48,469 bases of DNA, taken from assembly GCA_036338435.1 (NCBI GenBank), contig JAYZCG010000045.1:1-48469 (forward strand), given 5' to 3'. The translations under genes were made by a program, and so were the position numbers. Within the stretch, counting starts at the first letter, position 1, and every line of letters begins with the position of its first letter. The notes beneath the pieces are model-generated. The model was not told where the DNA came from. It ran no database searches and saw only the letters and a list, made by a program, of their open reading frames with translations. Positions 16,137 through 24,134 of the stretch are shown here, piece by piece. Source of the stretch: JAPYTY01 sp036338435 (GTDB lineage Bacteria; Acidobacteriota; UBA6911; RPQK01; JADFOI01).

Positions 16137-18359
16137 TTAGAAGCTAAAAGTGTAGGTTAGCTTCGCAATCAGGGCACGCTCAAAAACTTCCCCTTTGGTG
16201 GAACGCTTCTCATTATATATTAGGAAAAAATCACTTAGAGGTCTGTGGATAAAGTTAAAACGGATATTGCTACTGATTTGGTTAAAAGCACTGTTGTATT
16301 GGATAAGCCCCTTCAAGAATAGGTTGTTACTAAAGGAATACTGTGTTCTAGCAATAATCAGGTCAGTAGAGAAGTCCCCTGAGGGTAAACGGAGATCGTT
16401 GTGATCCCAGGTAATTCTCGCTTCGAATCGGTAATTTTTTCGAAAAATGACTTGAAAACGGTACACATCGCGTTCCCCATCAAAGAAATTACCGGTAGTT
16501 GCTCGCAGTCCTATACTAAGCATTCGGCTACTGTCGCTGTTAAAGATCAGAGAATACTCAGAAAATGGATAGTCCCCCACTGGAATCATCTGGGTGGGCC
16601 GAATAAAAAAGGGCTCAGTCAAACGTTCGAAACGGAATTGTCTAGCTACTGACAACCGACTGCCATTTTGAAATTCCATCCAAAGGCGAGTTTCAAGTTT
16701 CCGGGTCAAAAGCATCCGTTCATCATCTGTGATGTAATTGGCCTCCACTATGGGAACAAAACTACGAATCCATGGAATTTTTTCACCAGGACGAGGAGCC
16801 CAGGAAAATCTCCCCATTGATTTTTCGATGCCTACACGGGGAACAAATCCAACTTCTGGGTTGAAGTTTTCCCCAATCACTGTGTGTTGAGCCTCGGCTT
16901 CGATCTTGGAATCTGTCCATGCTAAGGAAACACTGCCTGCCATATCCTTGTTGTTGATTCCAGGTGTCTCTGTTTTAAGTACGTATGAGGTAAGGTCTAG
17001 ACCCCTAGCAAAATTTAAATTTGCATCTACTCCATAGGTGCGATTGTATCGGTCAGAGGCAGCGTGTTTATTGATGAAAAGTCCACCTATATCTGAACTT
17101 TTTAGTATGTCTCGTCTGATTCGTACCACGGAAAAATTGGTGGAGGGGTCATCGTTATGATCATCAGTCTGCATTGAGAAGATTCCTAAGGTGTAGTGAC
17201 CTGTTCTACCTGTAACCCGCGCTCCCCCCAATACGGGAACAAGACGACTTTCAGATATTCCTATGCGACGACTAAAAAATGGAATGACATCTGCTGGTAC
17301 TTGTTCAAAGCTACCTGCCACGCGCCGAAAACGTCCTCCTTGGCGACCAAACTGAAAAATGGGAGCATTTTCCAGAAAGAATTCTCTCTTTTCAGGGAAG
17401 AAAAGACTAAAGCGGGTAAGATTGATCTGCTGGTTGTCTGCTTCCACTTGTGCGAAGTCTGTATTGGCCGAAATATCCAAAGTCAGTTGGGAGGTCAGGC
17501 CATATTTGATGTCCAGGCCAACTTCTGGTTGAAAGTCTACATCATCTGCTTCAGCTTGAACGATGGGTGCCGAGAGATATGGTTTGATAGAGAGATTTGG
17601 ACCTATAGACTTTGTCTGGATGCCCTCCAATGTTCCGGCGAGGGAGACCCGGGCCATACTAAATGGACGGGGGGGTAGAACCCAGAAAGCATCCTCGTTC
17701 TTTCGTCGTATTCGGCGCTGAAAATTAATGCCCCAACTGTCGATCTTTTTTTTCCCAAAACGCAGGCTTTTAAAGGGGATGGCAATTTCTAGTTGCCATC
17801 CGGCGTTCGTAATTTTGCTCTTTACATACCAGATGGCATTCCACTCTCGATTAAAAATGCTCCCGTCTCCTCCCACCTGACTATCAAATTTGGCTCCTTG
17901 TGGGTTGGTATTGAAAAGAAAACCGTTGCGATTGTCATCGAAGGTATCCAGTAGAACTCCAAACGAGTCAGTATCGAATTGGAAAAAATCCCGGTTCACA
18001 TCGTTAACTACGAGACCCTCTTTTCCAGCTGAATCAAAGCAGTACACACCGAGGTAGAGGGTCGTAGTATCGTAGAGAATCCGAACCTCTGTCCGCTCGG
18101 TACTGAGTTCACCGTTGTTAGGTTCTTGTTGTAAAAAATCACTGACAGGTTTTGCTAGGCTCCATTCCGATTCATCCAGTTCTCCATCAACTGTAATGGG
18201 TGATTCAATGTAGATAGCCGTGGTTTTTTTGTTTTGTGATTTGTTTTGGGACAGGGAAGTTGCCTCTGGCTGTCCTGTGAAGGCAGACAATAGAATTCCG
18301 AGAGACCACATTAGGAGGTGTGAACTGTGCCAGTGGATCTTTTGTTTTCCTTGAATCAT
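16137..18359 (-). CDS. DUF5916 outer-membrane protein with CBM9-like N-terminal domain (copy 1)
   Basis: The 740-residue protein has a signal peptide (about 1-35), a carbohydrate-binding family 9-like domain (about 48-210; IESPITVDGELDESEW and YLGVYCFDSAGKEG), and a DUF5916 b-barrel ending in KLTYTFSF. The terminal phenylalanine is the usual barrel-assembly signal. Between them lies the conserved segment FFPEKREFFLENAP with SRRIGISESRLVPVLGGARVTG. Such proteins are presumed outer-membrane channels or sugar-binding proteins; no substrate is known. It lies 34 nt downstream of a close paralogue. No strong ribosome site is visible. The gene is convergent with the cohesin-like gene. Confidence 0.88.
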   Translation of the reverse strand: MIQGKQKIHWHSSHLLMWSLGILLSAFTGQPEATSLSQNKSQNKKTTAIYIESPITVDGELDESEWSLAKPVSDFLQQEPNNGELSTERTEVRILYDTTTLYLGVYCFDSAGKEGLVVNDVNRDFFQFDTDSFGVLLDTFDDNRNGFLFNTNPQGAKFDSQVGGDGSIFNREWNAIWYVKSKITNAGWQLEIAIPFKSLRFGKKKIDSWGINFQRRIRRKNEDAFWVLPPRPFSMARVSLAGTLEGIQTKSIGPNLSIKPYLSAPIVQAEADDVDFQPEVGLDIKYGLTSQLTLDISANTDFAQVEADNQQINLTRFSLFFPEKREFFLENAPIFQFGRQGGRFRRVAGSFEQVPADVIPFFSRRIGISESRLVPVLGGARVTGRTGHYTLGIFSMQTDDHNDDPSTNFSVVRIRRDILKSSDIGGLFINKHAASDRYNRTYGVDANLNFARGLDLTSYVLKTETPGINNKDMAGSVSLAWTDSKIEAEAQHTVIGENFNPEVGFVPRVGIEKSMGRFSWAPRPGEKIPWIRSFVPIVEANYITDDERMLLTRKLETRLWMEFQNGSRLSVARQFRFERLTEPFFIRPTQMIPVGDYPFSEYSLIFNSDSSRMLSIGLRATTGNFFDGERDVYRFQVIFRKNYRFEARITWDHNDLRLPSGDFSTDLIIARTQYSFSNNLFLKGLIQYNSAFNQISSNIRFNFIHRPLSDFFLIYNEKRSTKGEVFERALIAKLTYTFSF

Positions 18360-18393
18360 GATTTTGTTGCCATTAGGAGATTATAAAACAGGT

Positions 18394-20586
18394 CTAGAAG
18401 TTAAAGCTGTACGTTAGTTTTGCGATAATAGCGCGTTCCTGAACTTCTCCAGTGGTAGTTCGCCGCTCGTTATAAACAAGGAACAGATCACTCAGCGGCT
18501 TGTAGATAAGATTAAAGCGGACGTTAGTAGTAATTTCTCCGAGGGTACTGCTGTACTGGACGAGGGTTTTTAAAGACATATTGGTGTTGAAGGAATAGTT
18601 CGCACGAATTCTCACCAAATTGGTGGTGAACTCTCCGGAAGGTAAGTCTATATCATCGTGTGTCCAAGAGATGTTGGTGAGCAGTTGGTATCCTGGTTGA
18701 AAGCGGAATTCCCCCGTAAAGGAAGTCTGGTGTCCGTCAAAGAACTCCCCCCCTCTTAGGAAAAATCCAACGCCTAACACCCGACTAGGGTCGCTTGTGA
18801 ACCTTGCGCCGAAATCTTGGAACTGGTAGTCTCCCGGCGCAATGGCCTGGCCGGGACGAATGTAGAAGGGTTCGTCAAGGCGTTCGAAGCTGAACCGGGT
18901 GTTGAACCAGCCAAAACCCCCATCCGTCAAATCGAAGGATAGGGTGGGATCAAAGTCCCTACTCTCCAACTTATTTTTCTGATTGGTGATGTATGTAAGA
19001 CCTACCGAGGGACGAAGCTCGCGAATCCAGGGGATGGTCTTTCCGGGTTGGGGTTTAATACTAAATTCTCCTCGACTTTTTCGGATCCCGCTACGAGGAA
19101 CAAATCCCACTTCAGGGTTGAAGTTGTCCTCTATAGACAGATACTCGCCTTCTATTTCATAGAAAGGGTCATGCCACCCCACGAAGGTGTAAATTGACTT
19201 GTCTTGGCCCCGAAGTCCTGGGGTGTCGGTCTTTAAAACAAATGAAGAAGCTTCCAGGTATTTGAAGAACTGGAAATTGACATCCACCCCGTAGGTTCGA
19301 TTGTACTCGCTTTCGTTGACTTGCTTGTTGATAAAGATTCCACCAATATCCGAGTTCTGAAGAAAATCTCGGCGAAGTCGGGCTACAGTAAAGTTGGTGG
19401 ATGGGGTTCCCTCAAATTCACGAGTTTGCATGGAAAGAAATCCTAACCGGTATTTTCCGGCGGTACCCGTCAGCCGTGCTCCTCCTAGGATAGGGGCAGC
19501 CCTGCCCTGGGAGAGGCCAATACGGCGACTAAAAAAGACAATTAGGTCTCGTTCACGCGAACGGAAACTTTGCCCGAACCTCTTAACCTGAAAGGTACTG
19601 GAATTTTCTAGAAAAAACTCCCGTTTTTCTGGGAAGAAAAGTGGAAAACGAGTCAGGTTAATTTGCTGTTCATCTGCCTCCACTTGAGAAAAATCAGTGT
19701 TTGCCGAAAGGTCCAGAGTAAGCCCTGGGGTCAACCCGTATTTCACATCTAGCCCCACGTCAGGCATAAAATCCACATCATCTTCTTGGAGGCGCACCAG
19801 GGGAGCCGAGAGATAAGGTTTGACGTAGAGGTTTTGGCCTTGGCGAATACCGCTGATGCCGTGCAGTTCTCCTGCAAGGGAAACACGGCTTGGCTTATAT
19901 GGTCGAGGCACGAGAGACCACACATCTAACTCGTTTTTGCGACGGATCCTTCTTGCAAAGTTGATTCCCCAAACCTGATTTTGTTCCTCCCGAAACCGAA
20001 GTGACCGGAAGGGAATGGCCATTTCCACCTGCCAACCCTGATCTGTGATTTGCGTCTTGACGTGCCAGATAGCTTCCCAGTCAAAGTTATTACGTCTGCC
20101 ATCCTGCCCCACTTGGCCTTCCCGCGTGGCTCCGACCGGAGTAACTCCAAAGATAAAGCCATTCCGATCATCATCAAAAGTATCCAAAACCACCGAAAAG
20201 TGATCGGTGTCGCGGGGAGGATAGTTTTTGGAGAAATCATTGACCACAATTCCTTCCCGTCCGGCTGAGTCAAAGCAGTAAACTCCTATGTAAATATTTT
20301 CGTCATCATATAGAACGATGACTTCGGTTAGCTCCGAGCCCGGCTCCCCCTTTGCGGGTTCACTCTGGACGAAATCGCTAATCACTTTGCTCAGGTGCCA
20401 TTCTGATTCATTCAGCTCTCCATCAATGGTAATGGGCGATTCGATGCGGATGGCCGTGGTTTTTTTGTTTTGTGAGGTGCTCTGAGGAGGGGAGATTGCC
20501 TCTAACTGACCTGTGAAAGTGTGCGAGATAATTCCGAAAACGCCAATCAGAATGTGTGCGTTGATTTTTCCCATTCTTTTGATCAT
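18394..20586 (-). CDS. DUF5916 outer-membrane protein with CBM9-like N-terminal domain (copy 2)
   Basis: The 730-residue protein is a paralogue of copy 1 over its whole length. The signal peptide, the linker NKKTTAI, the CBM9-like domain (ITIDGELNESEW, YIGVYCFDSAGREG), the FFPEKREFFLENS segment and the C-terminal LIYKPLSDLFLVYNERR and KLTYSFNF all recur. I chose ATG 20586 over a GTG at 20604 because the bases around it (AAAATCATGAT) match the start of copy 1. The barrel ends in phenylalanine. It is first in the pair and probably co-transcribed with copy 1 after a 34-nt gap. Function is unknown beyond outer-membrane location, which is inferred. Confidence 0.88.
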   Translation of the reverse strand: MIKRMGKINAHILIGVFGIISHTFTGQLEAISPPQSTSQNKKTTAIRIESPITIDGELNESEWHLSKVISDFVQSEPAKGEPGSELTEVIVLYDDENIYIGVYCFDSAGREGIVVNDFSKNYPPRDTDHFSVVLDTFDDDRNGFIFGVTPVGATREGQVGQDGRRNNFDWEAIWHVKTQITDQGWQVEMAIPFRSLRFREEQNQVWGINFARRIRRKNELDVWSLVPRPYKPSRVSLAGELHGISGIRQGQNLYVKPYLSAPLVRLQEDDVDFMPDVGLDVKYGLTPGLTLDLSANTDFSQVEADEQQINLTRFPLFFPEKREFFLENSSTFQVKRFGQSFRSRERDLIVFFSRRIGLSQGRAAPILGGARLTGTAGKYRLGFLSMQTREFEGTPSTNFTVARLRRDFLQNSDIGGIFINKQVNESEYNRTYGVDVNFQFFKYLEASSFVLKTDTPGLRGQDKSIYTFVGWHDPFYEIEGEYLSIEDNFNPEVGFVPRSGIRKSRGEFSIKPQPGKTIPWIRELRPSVGLTYITNQKNKLESRDFDPTLSFDLTDGGFGWFNTRFSFERLDEPFYIRPGQAIAPGDYQFQDFGARFTSDPSRVLGVGFFLRGGEFFDGHQTSFTGEFRFQPGYQLLTNISWTHDDIDLPSGEFTTNLVRIRANYSFNTNMSLKTLVQYSSTLGEITTNVRFNLIYKPLSDLFLVYNERRTTTGEVQERAIIAKLTYSFNF

Positions 20587-20733
20587 GATTTTCTGCAAAG
20601 TCACTTTAAGCTGTCATCCAGTTAGGTGTGACCAATGCATTCTACGACATTAGGTTAATTCTTAATTGAAAAGTGACGGTATAAACGACCCCCTTGGTTT
20701 ATATTTATTCTCAATACCGCTAGAATCCAACCG

Positions 20734-21201
20734 ATGATCATGAAGCGGTTACTCAGGTGGATTGGGGTGGTACTCGCCTCATTGATGATTGTTTTGCTCT
20801 TCTTGTATTTAAATCGCAGCGATCCCTATGGCCGTCTTCCAGGCAAGGAAATCCAGGGAACAGAAATTGCTGGATTAGTGAAAGATTGGAGTTTTGTCCA
20901 GCAGTATCCTTGGGTAACAGCTGAGGTAAGACCTGCAAATCCGTACTCTGTCTTTGTCGGATATTTCCTGCACGATGGAGTCATCTACATCTCCTCAGAA
21001 GGAAAACGTTGGGCCTATTTTTTGAGACAGGATCCGAATATGAGGCTCAGGGTGGGAAAGCAAATTTATCGGGTACGTGCCACACCAGTGATAGATTCGG
21101 AACATTTGTCCCGGGTGCGCGCAGCCTATAGGGACAAATATCCCACTAGGACACTGGAAGAGACAGCGCGCCGTTGGTTCTTCCAGATCAACTCGCGCTG
21201 A
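20734..21201 (+). CDS. Membrane-anchored split-barrel protein (DUF385/nitroreductase-like)
   Basis: The 155-residue protein has a single N-terminal membrane anchor (about 4-26) and a small domain. That domain contains VTAEVRPANPYSVFVGYFLHDGVIYISSEG, which I read as paired strands (for example ANPYSVFVGYFLHDG), followed by DPNMRLRVGKQIYRVRA and a C-terminal helix with YRDKYPTRT. The pattern is that of PNPOx-like/DUF385 split barrels, which often bind F420 or flavin. The fold assignment is from pattern only. There are two nearby ATG starts (20734 and 20740) and no clear ribosome site. It is divergent from the DUF5916 pair and convergent with the rhodanese gene. Confidence 0.66.
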   Translation: MIMKRLLRWIGVVLASLMIVLLFLYLNRSDPYGRLPGKEIQGTEIAGLVKDWSFVQQYPWVTAEVRPANPYSVFVGYFLHDGVIYISSEGKRWAYFLRQDPNMRLRVGKQIYRVRATPVIDSEHLSRVRAAYRDKYPTRTLEETARRWFFQINSR

Positions 21202-21264
21202 GCTTATCTTACCCAAGTGGCCATGATAAGAACCAAGGGGATGGTGGTGCCATCTGAGAAGATT

Positions 21265-21705
21265 TTAAGGATTGAGCCGGATTGAACCTTCCGCAGGTCG
21301 GGGTACCTTCTCGACAACTTCCTGACCTGCAGCTTTCCAGTCTCGGATACCGCAAAACTGACCTGCTTTGTACCCTGCTTTGATAAATTGTTGCGCTGCG
21401 CGCGACGCGCGCCCTCCACCCTGTCAGTAGAAAACGAGTGGAATATCCTTTGGGATGTCTTCCATTCTCTTCTCAAGTTCAGCCATGGGAATGTGAATGG
21501 CTCCGGGGATAGCACCATGTTCTTTGAGTTCCCAGTCCTCTCGTACATCGATGAGCAGAAATTCTTGGCCGCTATCAAGCTGTTTTTTTAACTTTGAAAT
21601 AGCGATGCGCTCTGTCTTAACGTTTTGAGCCAATGCTACATATTCCCCACATATCAAAGTTATGGAAGATGACACTATGGCTATAATCACCAACCTTTTG
21701 ATCAT
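21265..21705 (-). CDS. Periplasmic rhodanese with in-frame TGA at the catalytic cysteine: candidate selenoprotein or recent pseudogene
   Basis: Read through one TGA (21424-21426), this is a 146-residue single-domain rhodanese. It has a signal peptide (about 1-31, ending ALAQ), the strand FLLIDVREDWELKEHGAIPG and IPMAELEKRMEDIP at about 50-88, then LVFY, the TGA at codon 94, and QGGGRASRAAQQFIKAGY, IRDWKAAGQEVV and a tail to codon 146 (TAA 21265-21267). In rhodaneses the residue after VFY, before the GxRS/GxRA loop, is the catalytic cysteine, so TGA stands exactly there. No frameshift is needed to continue. A hairpin 11 nt downstream fits a bacterial SECIS. The ATG at 21705 has GGAGG 5 nt upstream. 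Either selenocysteine insertion or a single TGC/TGT-to-TGA change can explain it. A conventional caller would stop at 21424 and give a 93-residue protein lacking the active site. Confidence 0.6.
21398..21412 (-). promoter_or_regulatory. GC hairpin downstream of the rhodanese TGA, SECIS-like
   Basis: On the mRNA, GCGCGC, a GUC loop and GCGCGC form a perfect 6-bp stem that begins 12 nt after the UGA. The loop begins 18 nt after it and starts with G. This fits the published bacterial SECIS rules (apical loop 16-37 nt from UGA, G among the first two loop bases) and the 11-nt gap and GU-containing loop known for E. coli fdhF. The codons used (GGG CGC GCG TCG CGC GCA) are far richer in GC than the surrounding genes, as if RNA structure were selected. 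Confidence 0.48.
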
Positions 21706-21735
21706 CCATACCTCCCCGGCAATACAGGACCGTTT

Positions 21736-21752
21736 GACTGACGCCATCAGTC
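21736..21752. repeat. Short perfect inverted repeat upstream of the rhodanese start
   Basis: GACTGA and TCAGTC flank a 5-nt spacer (CGCCA), about 30 nt upstream of the rhodanese ATG on the minus strand. It could be a leader hairpin or an operator half-site pair. Nothing else supports a role. Confidence 0.25.
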
Positions 21753-21908
21753 TTGCCATTCTAGACGTTCAAGATACAGTTGACAATGCATTGCTTTCCA
21801 CCACTTCTCGTTTTATCATTTTCAGTGTCTTCTATCGCCACTGGAAAACAAGGTTTAACATTGGGCGAGTGCAGTCTAGGACTCTATGATTGTTGAGGGA
21901 ATACGATA

Positions 21909-24092
21909 ATGAAGATTAGAAGGATTTTACACACGAGCATGATGGTAGTTGGAATCGTCCAATTTCTAACCATTATATTGATCGAGGGAAGTGCACAATC
22001 TGCCAGCACAGTAGTTTCCATCGGCAGTAACGATTTGGGTGGAGTCGTCACTAGTTCCAAGGGACCAGAAGCAGGTGTGTGGGTGATCGCAGAAACAAAC
22101 GATCTCCCCACTAAGTTTGTCAAGATTGTAGTCACGGACGACAAGGGGCGCTACCTAGTGCCCGATTTGCCCGATGCTAACTACAATGTGTGGGTGCGCG
22201 GTTATGGGTTGATCGATTCGTTACAGGTTCAGAGTAAACCAGGTGCTACAGTGAATCTGACAGCGGTCGTTGCGCCTAACTTAGCTATGGCGGCTGAGTA
22301 CTATCCTGCCCTTTACTGGTTTTCTTTGTTGACGGTTCCTGAGACAAGCGAATTTCCTGGAACTGGGATCGATGGCAACGGGGTGGCGGAGAACGTAAGG
22401 TACCGTGGGCAATGGCTAAGAAACATAAAGTCTGATGGATGCGTTATGTGTCATCAGATGGGCAACAAGGCAACACGTACTATTCCTAAGCAGTTCATGG
22501 ATATTGGATCCTCGATTGCTGCTTGGCAGCGACGCATCGAATCAGGCCAAGCCATGCGGTATATGGTGAGAAATGCCACTAGGCTCGGTTCTTCACGTGC
22601 TCTGGCACTGTTTGCAGACTGGACCGATCGAATTGCTGCTGGTGAATTACCAGACTCTGAGCCGTCACGACCTCAAGGCGTGGAGCGCAATATTGTGATA
22701 ACTCAGTGGGATTGGGCCCAGCCCTACGAATATCTTCACGACGAGATTGCTACTGACAAGCGAAACCCAACTGTCAATGCCAATGGTCCAATCTACGGAG
22801 CTGCTGAAGACAGTTCTGATTTTGTACCCATCCTAGATCCAGTGGGACATCGGGAAACTCAGATGAGAGTCCCGGTCCGTGATCCGCAAATACCCTCTTC
22901 CAAGTCTTTTGGGATGATGCCCTCACCTTACTGGGGAGATGATCCGATTTGGGATAGCACAACTAGTGTTCATAACCCAATGATCGATGAGCTTGGTCGG
23001 GTTTGGTTTACTTCCAGAATCCGGCCAAGAGATACGAAGTCTTTTTGCCAGGAAGGATCAGATCATCCATCGGCCAAGCTTTTACCAATTGAGAAATCAA
23101 GCCGCCAACTATCTATGTATAATCCTGAAACCAAAGAGTTTACACTTATCGATACTTGCTTCTCGACTCACCATCTTCAGTTTGCTGAGGATGACAACAA
23201 TACCCTGTGGACTAGTGGCGGGGTTGCGGGCAGTAATGTTGTAGGTTGGTTAAACCGGAAGATGTTTGATGAAACCGGTGACGAGCAGCAATCCCAGGGG
23301 TGGACGCCACTTGTCCTGGACAGCAATGGTAATGGCAAACGGGATGACTATGTAGAGCCTGATCAACCCATTGACCCCATCAAAGACAAGAGGATTACGG
23401 GTACCTACTACGGCATTGCTGTGAGTCCCGTGAACGGAGCTGTGTGGGGGTCGGTTATGGGTTTCCCAGGTGCCGTTGTCCGGTTGATGCCGGGAGATGA
23501 TCCATCGACAACAGCTTTGGCAGAAATATTTGAGCCGCCCTGGAGACATCCCGATGTGCCCGTCCACGGGTACTCGCCTCATGGGATAGATGTTGATCGT
23601 CAGGGAGTTGTTTGGGTTCCCTTGGCTAGCGGACATCTAGCAAGCTTTGACCGGCGTAATTGTAAGGGTTCTCTCAATGGCCCTACTGCCACGGGACAGC
23701 ATTGTCCGGAAGGCTGGACGCTTTATCCGTTTCCGGGACCTCAGTTCAAGAACGTCACAGATTCAGGCAGTGCTGAATCCGCTTACTATACTTGGGTCGA
23801 TCAGTTTGACACATTGGGTTTGGGTCAGGATATTCCTTATGCCACAGGCAATTTAAATGAGTCTTTGTTAGCATTTAAGAACAATCAATTCATAAATTTT
23901 AGAGTTCCTTATCCGATGGGTTTTTACATCAAGGGAATGGATGGGCGCATCGACGATCCTGATGGGGGTTGGAAGGGAAGAGGGATGTGGACAACTTGGG
24001 GCACCCGGACACCATTTCATGGGGAAGGTGGCAAGGGGACACGAGCTAAAGTCGTCAAGTTCCAGCTTCGTCCTGATCCACTTGCGAAGTGA
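21909..24092 (+). CDS. Secreted carboxypeptidase-regulatory-domain protein with one c-haem motif and streptogramin-lyase-like propeller
   Basis: The 727-residue protein has a signal peptide (about 1-30), a carboxypeptidase regulatory-like b-sandwich (about 41-120; GGVVTSSKGPEAGVWVIAE as the first strands, then DDKGRYLVPDLPDANYNVWV), a single haem c motif C178-V-M-C181-H182, and a long C-terminal region with b-propeller-like repeats (NPMIDELGRVWFTSR, HGIDVDRQGVVWVPLASGH). Such a layout suggests a periplasmic or surface electron-transfer or dehydrogenase-like protein. Histidine-rich loops could supply the second haem ligand. The Tat-exported reductase encoded 42 nt downstream may share its pathway. 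The substrate is unknown, and the lyase activity of true streptogramin lyase should not be assumed. Confidence 0.78.
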   Translation: MKIRRILHTSMMVVGIVQFLTIILIEGSAQSASTVVSIGSNDLGGVVTSSKGPEAGVWVIAETNDLPTKFVKIVVTDDKGRYLVPDLPDANYNVWVRGYGLIDSLQVQSKPGATVNLTAVVAPNLAMAAEYYPALYWFSLLTVPETSEFPGTGIDGNGVAENVRYRGQWLRNIKSDGCVMCHQMGNKATRTIPKQFMDIGSSIAAWQRRIESGQAMRYMVRNATRLGSSRALALFADWTDRIAAGELPDSEPSRPQGVERNIVITQWDWAQPYEYLHDEIATDKRNPTVNANGPIYGAAEDSSDFVPILDPVGHRETQMRVPVRDPQIPSSKSFGMMPSPYWGDDPIWDSTTSVHNPMIDELGRVWFTSRIRPRDTKSFCQEGSDHPSAKLLPIEKSSRQLSMYNPETKEFTLIDTCFSTHHLQFAEDDNNTLWTSGGVAGSNVVGWLNRKMFDETGDEQQSQGWTPLVLDSNGNGKRDDYVEPDQPIDPIKDKRITGTYYGIAVSPVNGAVWGSVMGFPGAVVRLMPGDDPSTTALAEIFEPPWRHPDVPVHGYSPHGIDVDRQGVVWVPLASGHLASFDRRNCKGSLNGPTATGQHCPEGWTLYPFPGPQFKNVTDSGSAESAYYTWVDQFDTLGLGQDIPYATGNLNESLLAFKNNQFINFRVPYPMGFYIKGMDGRIDDPDGGWKGRGMWTTWGTRTPFHGEGGKGTRAKVVKFQLRPDPLAK

Positions 24093-24134
24093 GAAGGGTG
24101 CAAGAATCTTGAGGAGGGAAAGGGGACTTCGAAG

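Noticed and set aside
16195..17678. Plus-strand frames opposite DUF5916 copy 1, up to 160 codons
   Set aside because: They lie antisense within a well-supported barrel gene, and their composition is cysteine- and phenylalanine-rich as expected of shadow reading.
21204..21578. A 124-codon minus-strand frame overlapping the rhodanese
   Set aside because: It is in another frame and lacks domains. Only a short piece (KQVSF) resembles rhodanese, and this is reported as possible indel evidence.
21861..21890. TTGGGC-18-TATGAT as promoter of the haem-motif protein gene
   Set aside because: Its start point would fall at or inside the ribosome site just before the ATG, leaving no workable leader.
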